Source: Gemmatimonadaceae bacterium (GTDB taxonomy: Bacteria; Gemmatimonadota; Gemmatimonadetes; Gemmatimonadales; Gemmatimonadaceae). From it: a stretch of DNA of 64,000 bases. A model generated the notes under the pieces. That model was not told where the DNA came from. It saw nothing but the letters and a program-made list of their open reading frames with translations, and made no database searches. The stretch lies in assembly GCA_036273715.1 (NCBI GenBank), contig DASUHB010000011.1, forward strand, positions 154,473 to 218,472. The letters run 5' to 3'. Made by a program: the position numbers and the translations under genes. This document shows, one piece after another, positions 1 through 8,197 of the stretch; positions within the stretch are counted from its first letter, which is position 1; each line of letters begins with the position of its first letter.

Positions 1-161
1 TTGGCGTCGTCCCGTGTGCTCGACCCCGAAACGTATCGCACCCGGACGCCGGCGCTCGGTCACAAAGTTCTTGTTGCGCGGCAAAAGCGTCGTCACACGT
101 AGCTTTACACTGGACTCTTCTCTCACGTAATTGAATTGGGCACCGCCACCGCCGGAGAGAC

Positions 162-857
162 ATGCGCGACGACACAGTTCTGGTGATTGACGACGAGCCG
201 CAAATTCGCCGCGTCGTGAGCAACGCGCTGCAATCGGAGGTCACCCGTGTGCTCGAGGCGGCAACCGGGAGCCAGGGCATCGATCTGGCCAACGCCGAGC
301 GCCCGTCGCTCATCGTGCTCGATCTCGGACTGCCCGATCGCGCGGGAGTCGACGTGTGCAAGGAGCTGCGCAAGTGGTCCACCGCGCCCATCGTCGTGCT
401 CTCGGCGCGCCATTCGGACCAGGAGAAGGCGCTTCTGTTAGACACCGGCGCCGACGACTACATCACGAAACCGTTCAGCACGATCGAGTTCACGGCGCGC
501 ATTCGCGCGAATCTGCGACGCGCGCAGGCGGCGCAGCTCGCGGCGCAAGTGCAGCCGATGTCGATCGGCGATCTCCTGGTCGACCTCAACGCGCGCACGC
601 TTCGCCGCGGCGAGACGTCGATCCACCTCACGCCGATCGAGTGGGAGCTGTTGCGCACGTTCGTGACGCAGGCCGGCCGCACGCTGACGCACCAGCAGCT
701 CTTCAACGCCGTCTGGGGGCGGGCCTTCGGCGACCCGCAGCAGTACCTGCGCGTGCATGTGGCGAATCTCCGCCGCAAGATCGAACAGGATGCCGTGCGT
801 CCGCAGTTGATCGTGACCGAGCCGGGCGTCGGCTACCGATTCGAGATGCCCCGCTGA
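162..857 (+). CDS. kdpE: OmpR/KdpE-type response regulator
   Basis: DNA-binding response regulator of 231 residues. The receiver domain has acidic residues D10/D11, phospho-acceptor D54 (in VLDLGLPD) and the conserved lysine at about K103 (ITKPF). A C-terminal winged helix of OmpR type ends in GVGYRF. The sequence resembles KdpE more than other OmpR members. The start follows a GGAGAG ribosome-binding site. Two bases after its stop comes a GTG that starts the cognate kinase, so the pair is translationally coupled. No kdpFABC genes lie in the window, so the target (potassium uptake in the family) is inferred. The symbol rests on similarity only. Confidence 0.85.
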   Translation: MRDDTVLVIDDEPQIRRVVSNALQSEVTRVLEAATGSQGIDLANAERPSLIVLDLGLPDRAGVDVCKELRKWSTAPIVVLSARHSDQEKALLLDTGADDYITKPFSTIEFTARIRANLRRAQAAQLAAQVQPMSIGDLLVDLNARTLRRGETSIHLTPIEWELLRTFVTQAGRTLTHQQLFNAVWGRAFGDPQQYLRVHVANLRRKIEQDAVRPQLIVTEPGVGYRFEMPR

Positions 858-859
858 CG

Positions 860-2443
860 GTGCGATTGTCCAGCCGCTGGGTGCCGCCCTGGCTGTTCTG
901 GACGCTGGTGCTGGCAGTCATCACCGGCGGCATGTTGTTGCTGCGCGACAATCTCGACCAGGCCCACGTCGCCCTCATTTATCTGATGGTTGTGTTAGGC
1001 GCGAGCGCGAGCGCCGGCCGCGGGGTGGGCATCGGCCTCGCCTGCGCCGGGTTCGCGCTGATCGATTTTTTCTTCCAGCCGCCCTACGAGACGCTGGCGA
1101 TCGGCAAGCGCCCGGACTGGCTGGTGCTCATCGCGTTTCTCGCCACCGCCGCCGTCGCGACGCAGCTGCTGGCGCGGGCGCGCGCCGAAGCCGAGGGGGC
1201 GCGACGCCGCGCCGAGGAGATCGACCGGCTGTCGTTGTTAGGCGCTGAAACCCTCAGCGTCGGGCGCGCCGAAGAAGCGTTAGGCGCGATCGCGCACGTG
1301 ATCCGCGATACGATCGGCGTGGCCGTGTGCGAGATCTTCGTGCTGGGCACGGCGCGCGACATCGAGGTGCGTGTGACGGGCGCCGACCCGCCGGACACGG
1401 AGGACGCCTCGGGCGCGTCGCGCGAGCTCGTCTCCTGGGTCGCGGCCAACGGCCGCATCGCCGCCGAGCGCGAAGATGGGTCGCTGTTCCGCGCCACGCG
1501 GCCGCCGAACGAGAACGTCTCCTTCGATCTCGCGCTCGGCAACGCGCGCGCGCTGCTCGTCCCCCTCATCGTGCACGGGCGCACGGTGGGCGTGCTTCGC
1601 CTCGCGCACACGCACGCCCTGGCGCTCGATCCGCCGCAGCGCCGCTTCCTCGCGGCCCTCTCGTACTACGCTGCGTTAGGCATAGAGCGCGTCCGCCTCG
1701 TCGCCGAAGCCGAGCACGCTGAAGCGCTCCGCGAGGCGGACCAGCTCAAGGACGCCCTCCTCGCGTCTGTGTCGCACGACCTGCGCACGCCGCTCACCAC
1801 CATCAAGGCACTCGCCCACGACATTGCCTTCACCGGAGACGAACGCGCCGCCGTCATCGAACAGCAGGCCGACCGCCTCAACCGCATGGTGGCCGACCTG
1901 CTCGAGCTCTCGCGCCTCAACGCCGGCGCGCTCCCGGTGCGGCGCGAGCTCAACGCCGCCGAAGACCTCGTGGGCGCGGCGATCCAGCAGGTGTCCGGCG
2001 CGCTGAATGGACGCGAAGTGCGCGCGTCGATCGAGTGGTCGGAGCCCGTCCTCGTGGGCCAGTTCGATTTCGTGCACTCGCTCCGGATTCTCGTGAACCT
2101 CATCGAGAACGCGCTCAAGTACTCGCCGGCCGACACGCCGATCGACATCGAAGTGCGGCGCATCGATGGGATGCTGCACATCACGGTCGCCGACCGCGGC
2201 CCCGGCATCACCGGCGCCGAGCGCGAGCGCATCTTCGACCCGTTTTATCGGCTCATTCCCGGCGTGTCGCCGGATGATGGCGCGGGTGCCGGGTTAGGCC
2301 TGGCCATCGCGCGGCGCCTCGCCGAGGCGCAGGGCGGCAACGTGACGTACGCCGATCGCGCCGGCGGCGGGAGTCTCTTCACCCTCGAGCTGCCGGCCTC
2401 CTCGCTCGAGGAGGCCGCGGCCGTCGAACGCGTGCACGACTAA
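860..2443 (+). CDS. KdpD-like sensor histidine kinase (short form, DUF4118-GAF-HisKA-HATPase)
   Basis: Sensor kinase of about 527 residues starting at GTG 860 (TTG 866 is an alternative). The N-terminal third holds the closely spaced DUF4118 membrane helices seen in KdpD. A GAF-like region follows, then HisKA with the phospho-acceptor motif SVSHDLRTPL, and HATPase_c with the N box (NLIENALKYS), G1 (DRGPGI) and G2 (GLGLAIARRL) boxes. It lacks the large KdpD/Usp N-terminal cytoplasmic module of classical KdpD, so it is a short orphan-type KdpD paralogue. It is coupled to the upstream regulator. Its TAA stop shares bases CTAA with the TAG stop of the convergent methyltransferase. Confidence 0.88.
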   Translation: MRLSSRWVPPWLFWTLVLAVITGGMLLLRDNLDQAHVALIYLMVVLGASASAGRGVGIGLACAGFALIDFFFQPPYETLAIGKRPDWLVLIAFLATAAVATQLLARARAEAEGARRRAEEIDRLSLLGAETLSVGRAEEALGAIAHVIRDTIGVAVCEIFVLGTARDIEVRVTGADPPDTEDASGASRELVSWVAANGRIAAEREDGSLFRATRPPNENVSFDLALGNARALLVPLIVHGRTVGVLRLAHTHALALDPPQRRFLAALSYYAALGIERVRLVAEAEHAEALREADQLKDALLASVSHDLRTPLTTIKALAHDIAFTGDERAAVIEQQADRLNRMVADLLELSRLNAGALPVRRELNAAEDLVGAAIQQVSGALNGREVRASIEWSEPVLVGQFDFVHSLRILVNLIENALKYSPADTPIDIEVRRIDGMLHITVADRGPGITGAERERIFDPFYRLIPGVSPDDGAGAGLGLAIARRLAEAQGGNVTYADRAGGGSLFTLELPASSLEEAAAVERVHD

Positions 2444-3303
2444 CGGTCGAGCGTTCCCGCGCGCTCGAGCAGCACCACACCCGAAATCATGCGCTGCGCT
2501 TCCCGCCGCTCTGCGCTGGACATCCGGCCCATGAAGCGCCACAGCCACGCCAGCTTCATCTCGCGGCGCAGCCGATGCGCCTCCTCGAGACTCGAGCGAA
2601 ACTCGACCATGCGCCATCCGTGCGGCCGGAAGAACTTGGGCCCGTTCTCGGGAAAGAAGTGCATGCGCGAGCCGCCCGCATCCAGCGTCTTGCCCCAGGA
2701 GCGGTCCATGTACTTCTTGAGCCACGGGCTGGCGATGTCGATCAACCACTCGTGAAACGACGGCTGCGCGTGGAGATCGTCGGCGAGCGCGCCCACCCGC
2801 TCGGGCTGCAGATAGATGAGCAGTCCCTCGGTGACGATCAGCGCGCGCCGGGCATCACCGCCTAACCGTACGAGCAGCGCATGCCGGGCGTCCGCGTCGG
2901 TGAGATCGGTGGCGACCGCGTCGTACACGCACTTCGGCTGGACGCCGGCCAGCGTCTCCTGCTTGTAGGCGAGGATGTCGGGCAGATCGACGTCTGTCCA
3001 CCGCAGCGCCGGCGGCAGCGCGAGTCGAAAGGGCCGCGTGTCCAGGCCGGCCGCGAGGTTGATGACGTGATCCACGCCATCGCGTACCAGACGCATGATG
3101 ATCTCGTCGAACAGGGCGGTTCGAACGATCATCGCCCACGCGGTCTGCTGGCCGCGCGGGATCGTCCGGACAATCGTCTCGCCGTGCGTCCCGGCCAAGC
3201 GGCGGGCCCACGGATCCACGAACAGCGCGTCTTTGCGCTCGCTCTCCATGGCGCGATAAAACGCCACCCAGCGAGCGGTGTCGGAGATGTGGCGGATTGG
3301 CAT
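2440..3303 (-). CDS. Class I SAM-dependent methyltransferase (LCM/TIGR00027 type)
   Basis: Protein of 287 residues resembling the bacterial leucine-carboxyl-methyltransferase-like family, which is Rossmann-fold and SAM-dependent. Visible marks are the N-terminal SDTARWVAFYRA region, the SAM loop NLAAGLDTRPFRL and the post-motif ALIVTEGLLIYL. Substrates of this family are mostly unknown; polyketide or small-acid O-methylation has been proposed. It lies downstream of rpsU-infA on the same strand with a 60-bp gap that contains the palindrome GAAGCGCTTC. The start is ATG 3303. Its stop overlaps that of the convergent histidine kinase. Confidence 0.8.
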   Translation of the reverse strand: MPIRHISDTARWVAFYRAMESERKDALFVDPWARRLAGTHGETIVRTIPRGQQTAWAMIVRTALFDEIIMRLVRDGVDHVINLAAGLDTRPFRLALPPALRWTDVDLPDILAYKQETLAGVQPKCVYDAVATDLTDADARHALLVRLGGDARRALIVTEGLLIYLQPERVGALADDLHAQPSFHEWLIDIASPWLKKYMDRSWGKTLDAGGSRMHFFPENGPKFFRPHGWRMVEFRSSLEEAHRLRREMKLAWLWRFMGRMSSAERREAQRMISGVVLLERAGTLDR

Positions 3304-3363
3304 GGCTCAGCGAAGCCGCGTTCCGAGGCGAAGCGCTTCCCTCAGGGGATCAGAACGCGTCTC

Positions 3364-3585
3364 TCAGTTCTTGTGCCGGAAGATGATGCGTCCTCGCGTC
3401 AAATCGTACGGCGAGACTTCGATCCGCACGCGATCGCCGGCCAGGACGCGAATCCGGAAGCGCCGCATGTTGCCGCCCAGCGTGGTCAGTACCGTGTGGG
3501 TCTCGTTCACCGCGACGCGAAAGGTCGCGTTAGGCAGCACTTCCGTGACCGTGCCTTCGAGCTCGATGGCGTCCTGCTTCGACAC
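3364..3585 (-). CDS. infA: Translation initiation factor IF-1
   Basis: IF-1 of 73 residues, an OB-fold protein that occupies the 30S A site during initiation. The sequence begins MSKQDAIELEGTV and keeps the hallmark SPYDLTRGRI near the C-terminus. The usual HVSGKMR segment is replaced by TLGGNMR, so it is a somewhat divergent copy and the genome may carry another infA in the ribosomal protein cluster. It lies 18 bp downstream of rpsU on the same strand and probably shares its transcript. Confidence 0.93.
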   Translation of the reverse strand: MSKQDAIELEGTVTEVLPNATFRVAVNETHTVLTTLGGNMRRFRIRVLAGDRVRIEVSPYDLTRGRIIFRHKN

Positions 3586-3603
3586 AAACGCTCCGGCGGC
3601 GAA

Positions 3604-3798
3604 CTAGACCGCGCGCCGTCTGGCGCGCGCGAGCCTGAGCCGCGCCGCACCGGCCTTTCGCTGCCGCGCCTCGCTCGGCTTCTCGTAATACCGCTTCTTG
3701 CGCAGGTCCTTGAGCACGCCTGCACGAATCACTTTCCGCTGGAACTGCTTGAGCACGACGTCCAGCCGGTCGTTTTCGCCAATCACGACTTCAACCAC
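3604..3798 (-). CDS. rpsU: 30S ribosomal protein S21
   Basis: S21 of 64 residues if it starts at GTG 3798, giving (M)VEVVIGENDRLD, then KQFQRKVIRAGVLKDLRKKRYYEKPSE and a basic tail. This length matches the family. The open frame runs on upstream to 3873, but that stretch contains a terminator-like hairpin and is better read as leader RNA. A GGGACGG sequence just before the GTG can serve as ribosome-binding site. It forms an operon with infA. See the leader hairpins at 3817-3860. Confidence 0.9.
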   Translation of the reverse strand: MVEVVIGENDRLDVVLKQFQRKVIRAGVLKDLRKKRYYEKPSEARQRKAGAARLRLARARRRAV

Positions 3799-3829
3799 AA
3801 TCCGTCCCGCATCGAAGGTTCGCGAACCC

Positions 3830-3860
3830 AAAAAAAGGACCTGGTCGACCCAAGGTCCTT
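3830..3860 (-). terminator. Rho-independent terminator/attenuator in the rpsU leader
   Basis: On the minus strand the 7-bp stem AAGGACC/GGTCCTT (3860-3854 with 3841-3835) encloses a 12-base loop that contains GGTCGACC, and is followed by seven T (3836-3830). It ends only about 30 bp before the rpsU start, which leaves little room for a promoter in between. It therefore probably acts as an attenuator in the rpsU-infA leader. A perfect 12-bp palindrome, GGTTCGCGAACC (3817-3828), sits between it and the start codon. Confidence 0.7.
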
Positions 3861-4010
3861 CCACGTTCACCATCGGGAGCGAGCCAACCGCCCCGCCACC
3901 CGTCCTCGGAAGCTAGCGCGCGCGCCAGCGCATGGCAACCGGACTCGCCCGCGAAGTAGAGGTACCGGTACCGCGGCGAGAGTCGTTGCAGGCCGGACGG
4001 GTAGAGTGCT

Positions 4011-4132
4011 ACGCTCATGAAAGACGCCGACAAAGCAGGACACAAAGGACACGACACGAGCAACACCAACTGTTGATTTTTTGTCACTGCTTTGTCCGTT
4101 GTGTCCTGCTTTGTCCGCGTCCTCATGAACGC
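4011..4132. mobile_element. MITE-like element with 35-bp terminal inverted repeats
   Basis: The left arm 4015-4050 and right arm 4094-4128 are inverted repeats of each other, with about three mismatches and a one-base gap. The shared core is GACAAAGCAGGACAC. Both ends are TCATGA, and both are immediately flanked by ACGC (4011-4014 and 4129-4132), as expected of a 4-bp target duplication. The 43-bp centre has no coding capacity. A related core (GGACAAAGCCGGACAAA on the minus strand) occurs at 19021-19037. No transposase is present in the window. It could instead be a REPIN-like repeat or a structured RNA. Confidence 0.6.
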
Positions 4133-4227
4133 AGATGCATCTGCTCCGGCAATGGCTCCAGCCCATCGCCGCCCGTCGACTCCTGCGCTATCGTTTCTTC
4201 AACCACTTGCGAGGACCGTCGAACGCC

Positions 4228-4500
4228 ATGAAGCGCGGGCCAATCATCGCCATTGTGTTGATCGTTGGGCTGGCTGCATTCCTGCTCTGGTCGACGCTCG
4301 GCGCCCAACGTGTCGAGTGTCACGCGTGCGTCCAATTCTCAGGCCAACACAACTGCGCGGCCGCGTCCGCGTCGACCGAGGTCGAGGCGACAAAATCTGC
4401 CGTATCGACGGCGTGCGGCGTCATGGCTCGAGGCATGGACGAATCCATCGCCTGCGACAACACAAAGCCGGTCAGCCTCGAGTGCAAGACTCGCAGCTGA
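4228..4500 (+). CDS. Small membrane-anchored Cys-rich protein
   Basis: Protein of 90 residues that I do not recognise. The likely start is ATG 4228, preceded by GAGGA, although the frame is open from 4135. Residues about 5-23 form one hydrophobic helix (IIAIVLIVGLAAFLL). The exported part carries five cysteines (ECHAC, NCAA, ACGV, ACDN, LECK), suggesting disulfides or metal binding. It lies just downstream of the MITE-like element and converges on citrate synthase. Confidence 0.6.
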   Translation: MKRGPIIAIVLIVGLAAFLLWSTLGAQRVECHACVQFSGQHNCAAASASTEVEATKSAVSTACGVMARGMDESIACDNTKPVSLECKTRS

Positions 4501-4519
4501 CCGGCTCCTAACCGCGGCG

Positions 4520-5830
4520 CTACTTCGGAGCGAGCGTGCTCTTGTACGTCCGCTCGCCGTGCCCAACGTAGATCTGCCGCGGACGGGCAATCTTCTGCTC
4601 CTTGTCCTGCAGCATCTCCTCCCACTGCGCGAGCCATCCCGCCGTACGCGCAATCGCGAACAACACCGTGAAGAAATCCGTCGGAAACTTCATCGATCGG
4701 TAGATGAGCCCGGTGTAGAAGTCGACGTTCGGATACAGCTTGCGCGACGTGAAGTAGTCGTCAGACAACGCAATGCGCTCCAGCTCGAGCGCGATCTCGA
4801 GATCCTTGTCCATGCCGACTTCCTTGAACACGTCGTCGGCCAAGCGCTTCACGATGCGCGCGCGCGGGTCGTAGCTCTTGTACACGCGGTGCCCGAAGCC
4901 CATGAGCTTCTGTCCGGTGCCGGCCTTCACCTCTTCGATGAACGCCTTCACGTTCTTCGGATGCCCGATCTGTTCGATCATACGAAGCACGGCTTCGTTG
5001 GCGCCACCGTGCAGCGGACCATAGAGCGCGGCAATCCCCGCGGCCACCGCGGAGAACGGATCCGCGTGCGACGAGCCCACCGTGCGCACTGCCGTCGTCG
5101 AGCAATTCTGCTCGTGATCGGCGTGCAGGATGAACAACACTTCGGTCGCGCGCGTGAAGACCGGTCTCGACTCGTATCGCGGCTCGCTCATGCGCGCCAC
5201 CATCGAAAGGAAGTTCTCGACGTACGACAGGTCGTTGTCCGGATAGACGAACGGCATGCCCTTGCCATGGCGGTAAATGAATGCCGCCAACGTGGGCACC
5301 TTCGCCATCAACCGAACAAAGGAGAGATTCCGCTCCTCCGGATCGAAGATGTTCTTGGCGTTCGGATAGAACGACGACAACGCCGCCACCGTGCTGCACA
5401 ACATGGACATCGGGTGTGCGTCGTAGCGGAATCCCTGCAGAAAGTTCTTGATGTTTTCGTGGACGTAGGTGTGAAACGTGATGTCGTGCACCCACTGGTC
5501 GTACTGCTTGGGCGTCGGCAGCTCGCCATGGCGCAGCAACCACGCCGTCTCGAGAAACGTGGCCCGCTCGGCGAGCTGCTCGATCGGATATCCGCGATAG
5601 CGGAGAATGCCCTTGTCACCGTCGATGAACGTGATCGCGCTGCGGCACGCCGCGGTGTTCAGGAACGCGGGATCGTAACTGAGCGTTCCGAATTCGTCGG
5701 GCGTCTCTTTGATTTGCCGCAGGTCCATGGCGCGCACCGCGCCATCGGTGATCGGAAGGTCGTATGTCTTGCCGGTGCGACCGTCGGTGACGGACAGGGC
5801 ATCGGTCTGCGTGGCTGTTCCCTTGCTCAT
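4520..5830 (-). CDS. gltA: Citrate synthase
   Basis: Type II (hexameric-type) citrate synthase of 436 residues that condenses acetyl-CoA and oxaloacetate. It has the N-terminal FIDGDKGILRYRGYPIEQLA, the catalytic-region segments ADHEQNCSTT, GPLHGGAN and GFGHRVYK, and the C-terminal AIARTAGWLAQW. I chose ATG 5830 (MSKGTATQ), which has a purine-rich site (GGGGGAACGAGG) just upstream, over the longer open frame reaching 5926. The 214 bp upstream (5831-6044) hold its promoter region and a 6-bp hairpin at 5980-5996. Confidence 0.95.
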   Translation of the reverse strand: MSKGTATQTDALSVTDGRTGKTYDLPITDGAVRAMDLRQIKETPDEFGTLSYDPAFLNTAACRSAITFIDGDKGILRYRGYPIEQLAERATFLETAWLLRHGELPTPKQYDQWVHDITFHTYVHENIKNFLQGFRYDAHPMSMLCSTVAALSSFYPNAKNIFDPEERNLSFVRLMAKVPTLAAFIYRHGKGMPFVYPDNDLSYVENFLSMVARMSEPRYESRPVFTRATEVLFILHADHEQNCSTTAVRTVGSSHADPFSAVAAGIAALYGPLHGGANEAVLRMIEQIGHPKNVKAFIEEVKAGTGQKLMGFGHRVYKSYDPRARIVKRLADDVFKEVGMDKDLEIALELERIALSDDYFTSRKLYPNVDFYTGLIYRSMKFPTDFFTVLFAIARTAGWLAQWEEMLQDKEQKIARPRQIYVGHGERTYKSTLAPK

Positions 5831-6044
5831 GCCTCGTTCCCCCAGGATGGCATGCCGCTCGTGCGGCCGAACTCCGCGAATGTCTCTGATGTGCGGTGAG
5901 AAAAACCGGCCGTGTCGCCGGTGCACGAAAACTATCGGAGTTGCACAGCAATGGGATGGGGGTTCGACATCGTTGCGCGCGATCGTTTCGCGATCGAGAT
6001 TCCCGCGACCCGTGTCAGCGAGCGTTGGGGTGTGCCGCTTTCGT

Positions 6045-7124
6045 TCAGATCACGATCAGATCGCGCCCGATGTCGGAGAGCGAGGCGCATCCACAGAGCG
6101 CCATCGCGGTATCGAGCTCATCGCGCAGCGCGGTGAGGACACGCGTCACGCCGGCTTCGCCGTCCAGCGCCAGTCCCCACAAGACTGGCCGTCCGACCAG
6201 CACCGCTCGCGCGCCGAGGGCGATGGCTTTGAGCACGTCGGTGCCGCGCCTAACGCCGCCGTCCACCAGCACCGGCACGCCGGCGCCCGCTGCGTCGGCG
6301 ACCTCGGCCACGGCGCGAATGGTCGCGAGCGTCGTGTCGAGCTGTCGTCCGCCGTGATTGGAAACGATGAGTCCGTCGACACCGTGGTCGGCGGCGCGCT
6401 TCGCGTCATCGCCGCGCATCACGCCCTTGAGCACGAGCGGCAGCGGACACACCCGCCGCAGCCACTCGAGGTCCTTCCACGTGACGCCGGCGTCGTGGCG
6501 CGCGGCAAAGTACATGGCCAGCGCCGAATCGCGCTCCGCGCTGCCCGTCGTCGCGCCACCCTTCCCCGCCATCATGTTGGCGAACGCGATGCCCGGCGGC
6601 GGCTGGAACGTGTTGCGCACGTCGCGCTCGCGGCGGCCCAACACGGGGGTGTCTACGGTCAGGACCAGCGCGCCGTATCCACAGGCCGCTACGCGCTCGA
6701 GCATCGCTTCGGTGAGCGCACGCTCCTGATGCACGTAGATCTGGAACCACGGCGCGAGCGCGCACGCGGGACGAATGTCCTCGACCGTCACGCTCGACAG
6801 CGTGCTAACGGTGAGGACGGTCTGGAGCGACGTCGCGGCGCGGGCGGTGGCGAGCTCGCCGTCGGTATGCGCCATCCGCTGCAGCGCCATCGGCGCCACG
6901 AGGATGGGGAACGCGAGCCGCTGGCCGAACAACGTCGTCGACAGATCGCGATGACTCACGTCGACGAGCACGCGGGGGCGCAGCGCGATCGCGTCGTACG
7001 CCCGACGGTTCGCGTCCAACGTAATCTCGTCGTGCGCGCCGCCGGCGAAATAATCGAACACCGCCGTCGGGAGCAGCGGCTTGGCGAGCGATTCGAGCTC
7101 GAGCAGGTTTACGAAGGTCGTCAC
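6045..7124 (-). CDS. FMN-dependent alpha-hydroxy-acid oxidase/dehydrogenase
   Basis: Enzyme of 359 residues of the glycolate oxidase / L-lactate dehydrogenase (LldD) family, with a TIM barrel binding FMN. It starts with the typical LLELESLAKPLLPTAVFDYFAGGAHDE. Further hallmarks are the FMN-phosphate region (PVLVDGGVRRGTDVLKAIALGA) and the active-site signature SNHGGRQLD. No membrane-binding loop is obvious, so oxidase activity is as likely as a quinone-linked dehydrogenase. Substrate cannot be assigned. It is divergent from the ornithine cyclodeaminase-family gene across about 50 bp. Confidence 0.85.
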   Translation of the reverse strand: MTTFVNLLELESLAKPLLPTAVFDYFAGGAHDEITLDANRRAYDAIALRPRVLVDVSHRDLSTTLFGQRLAFPILVAPMALQRMAHTDGELATARAATSLQTVLTVSTLSSVTVEDIRPACALAPWFQIYVHQERALTEAMLERVAACGYGALVLTVDTPVLGRRERDVRNTFQPPPGIAFANMMAGKGGATTGSAERDSALAMYFAARHDAGVTWKDLEWLRRVCPLPLVLKGVMRGDDAKRAADHGVDGLIVSNHGGRQLDTTLATIRAVAEVADAAGAGVPVLVDGGVRRGTDVLKAIALGARAVLVGRPVLWGLALDGEAGVTRVLTALRDELDTAMALCGCASLSDIGRDLIVI

Positions 7125-7174
7125 GAAAACTCCCGACTGTGGCTGAACGTCTTCCCTGCATGGAGAGTGTCGGC

Positions 7175-8161
7175 GTGAGCACGATCGTTGTCAACGGGAC
7201 GCGCGTGCGGCAGTTCCTCGCCATGCGCGAATGCATCGACGCCATGGAGCGCGCGCTTCGCGCGTTGACGCGAGGACAAGCCGTGGTCCCGCTCCGGCCG
7301 GTCGTCCACATCCCGGGCGAGACGGGCGGCGCCCTCGCCGCGATGCCCGCCTATCTCGGCGATCCAAAATCCCTGGGAGTCAAGGCGATCAGCGTCTTCC
7401 CCGGCAACGAGGGCACTGCGCACGACTCGCATCAGGGCGCGGTGCTGTTCTTCGACCCGGATCACGGCGCGCTCGTGGCGATCATGGATGCGGGCGCCAT
7501 TACGGCCGTGCGCACCGCCGCGGTCTCGGGCGTCGCCACGCGGCTCCTCGCGAACGCGGACGCGAGCAACCTCGCGCTCCTCGGCGCCGGCGTCCAAGCG
7601 CACAGCCATCTCGAGGCGATGCGGGCCGTGCGTCCGGTGCGACGCGTGCGCGTCTGGAGCCGCACTGCTGCGCGCGCCGCAGAGTTTGCCCGTCAATACG
7701 ACGCGTCCGATTGTTCGGTGACGGCCGTCGCATCGGCGAAGGAGGCCGTGGAGGACGCGGACCTGGTGTGCACCGTGACGTCGTCGCGCGAGCCGGTGCT
7801 CATGGGCGATTGGCTGGCGCCGGGCGCGCACCTCAACGTGGTGGGCGCGAGCGTGGCCGCCGCACGCGAGGTGGACACGACCGCGGTGCTCCGCTCGGCG
7901 TGCTTCGTGGACCGGCGCGAGTCCGCGGTACGGGAAGCGGGCGACCTGGTGATTCCGATGCGCGAGGGCGCGATCACCGAATCGCACATCCGGGGCGAGT
8001 TAGGCGAGATTCTCGATGGGACGGGCCAGGGTCGATTGACGCCGCAGGAGATCACGCTGTTCAAGTCGGTCGGCCTGGCCGTGGAAGACCTGGGCGCGGC
8101 CGACATCGTCTATCGCCGGGCACGGGAAGACCCCGACGTGCCGCGCATCGACCTGCGCTGA
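7175..8161 (+). CDS. Ornithine cyclodeaminase / mu-crystallin family protein
   Basis: NAD(P)-dependent enzyme of about 328 residues in the OCD family (ornithine cyclodeaminase, alanine dehydrogenase, ketimine reductase). A Rossmann motif (LALLGAGVQAHSHLEAM) sits in the middle, followed by VWSRTAARAAEFA. I chose GTG 7175, which has GGAGAG eight bases upstream. ATG 7160 and GTG 7139 are in frame but lack a ribosome-binding site. Placed between an alpha-hydroxy-acid oxidase and an amine oxidase, it likely acts on an amino acid or imine. It converges on the SolA-type gene. Confidence 0.82.
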   Translation: MSTIVVNGTRVRQFLAMRECIDAMERALRALTRGQAVVPLRPVVHIPGETGGALAAMPAYLGDPKSLGVKAISVFPGNEGTAHDSHQGAVLFFDPDHGALVAIMDAGAITAVRTAAVSGVATRLLANADASNLALLGAGVQAHSHLEAMRAVRPVRRVRVWSRTAARAAEFARQYDASDCSVTAVASAKEAVEDADLVCTVTSSREPVLMGDWLAPGAHLNVVGASVAAAREVDTTAVLRSACFVDRRESAVREAGDLVIPMREGAITESHIRGELGEILDGTGQGRLTPQEITLFKSVGLAVEDLGAADIVYRRAREDPDVPRIDLR

Positions 8162-8174
8162 CGGCGAGCGACGC

Positions 8175-8197
8175 GTTAGGCGGGCGGCGCGTTAGGC
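8175..8197. repeat. Tandem pair of the GTTAGGC heptamer between convergent genes
   Basis: Two copies of GTTAGGC (8175-8181 and 8191-8197) lie between convergent genes. The second supplies the TAA stop of the leftward oxidase. They are a clear extragenic example of the heptamer that recurs through the window. Confidence 0.7.

Noticed and set aside
1..161. A promoter for the two-component pair in the first 161 bp
   Set aside because: No clear -35/-10 pair is visible; only the ribosome-binding site GGAGAG is convincing.
356..859. Upstream extension of the histidine kinase frame over the response regulator
   Set aside because: The frame is open because of GC richness; the protein there is Arg/Ala-rich shadow sequence and the regulator in the other frame is clearly real.
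3870..4010. A possible tRNA or structured RNA on the minus strand before rpsU
   Set aside because: I could not fold an acceptor, D, anticodon and T arm; only the terminator hairpin downstream is convincing.
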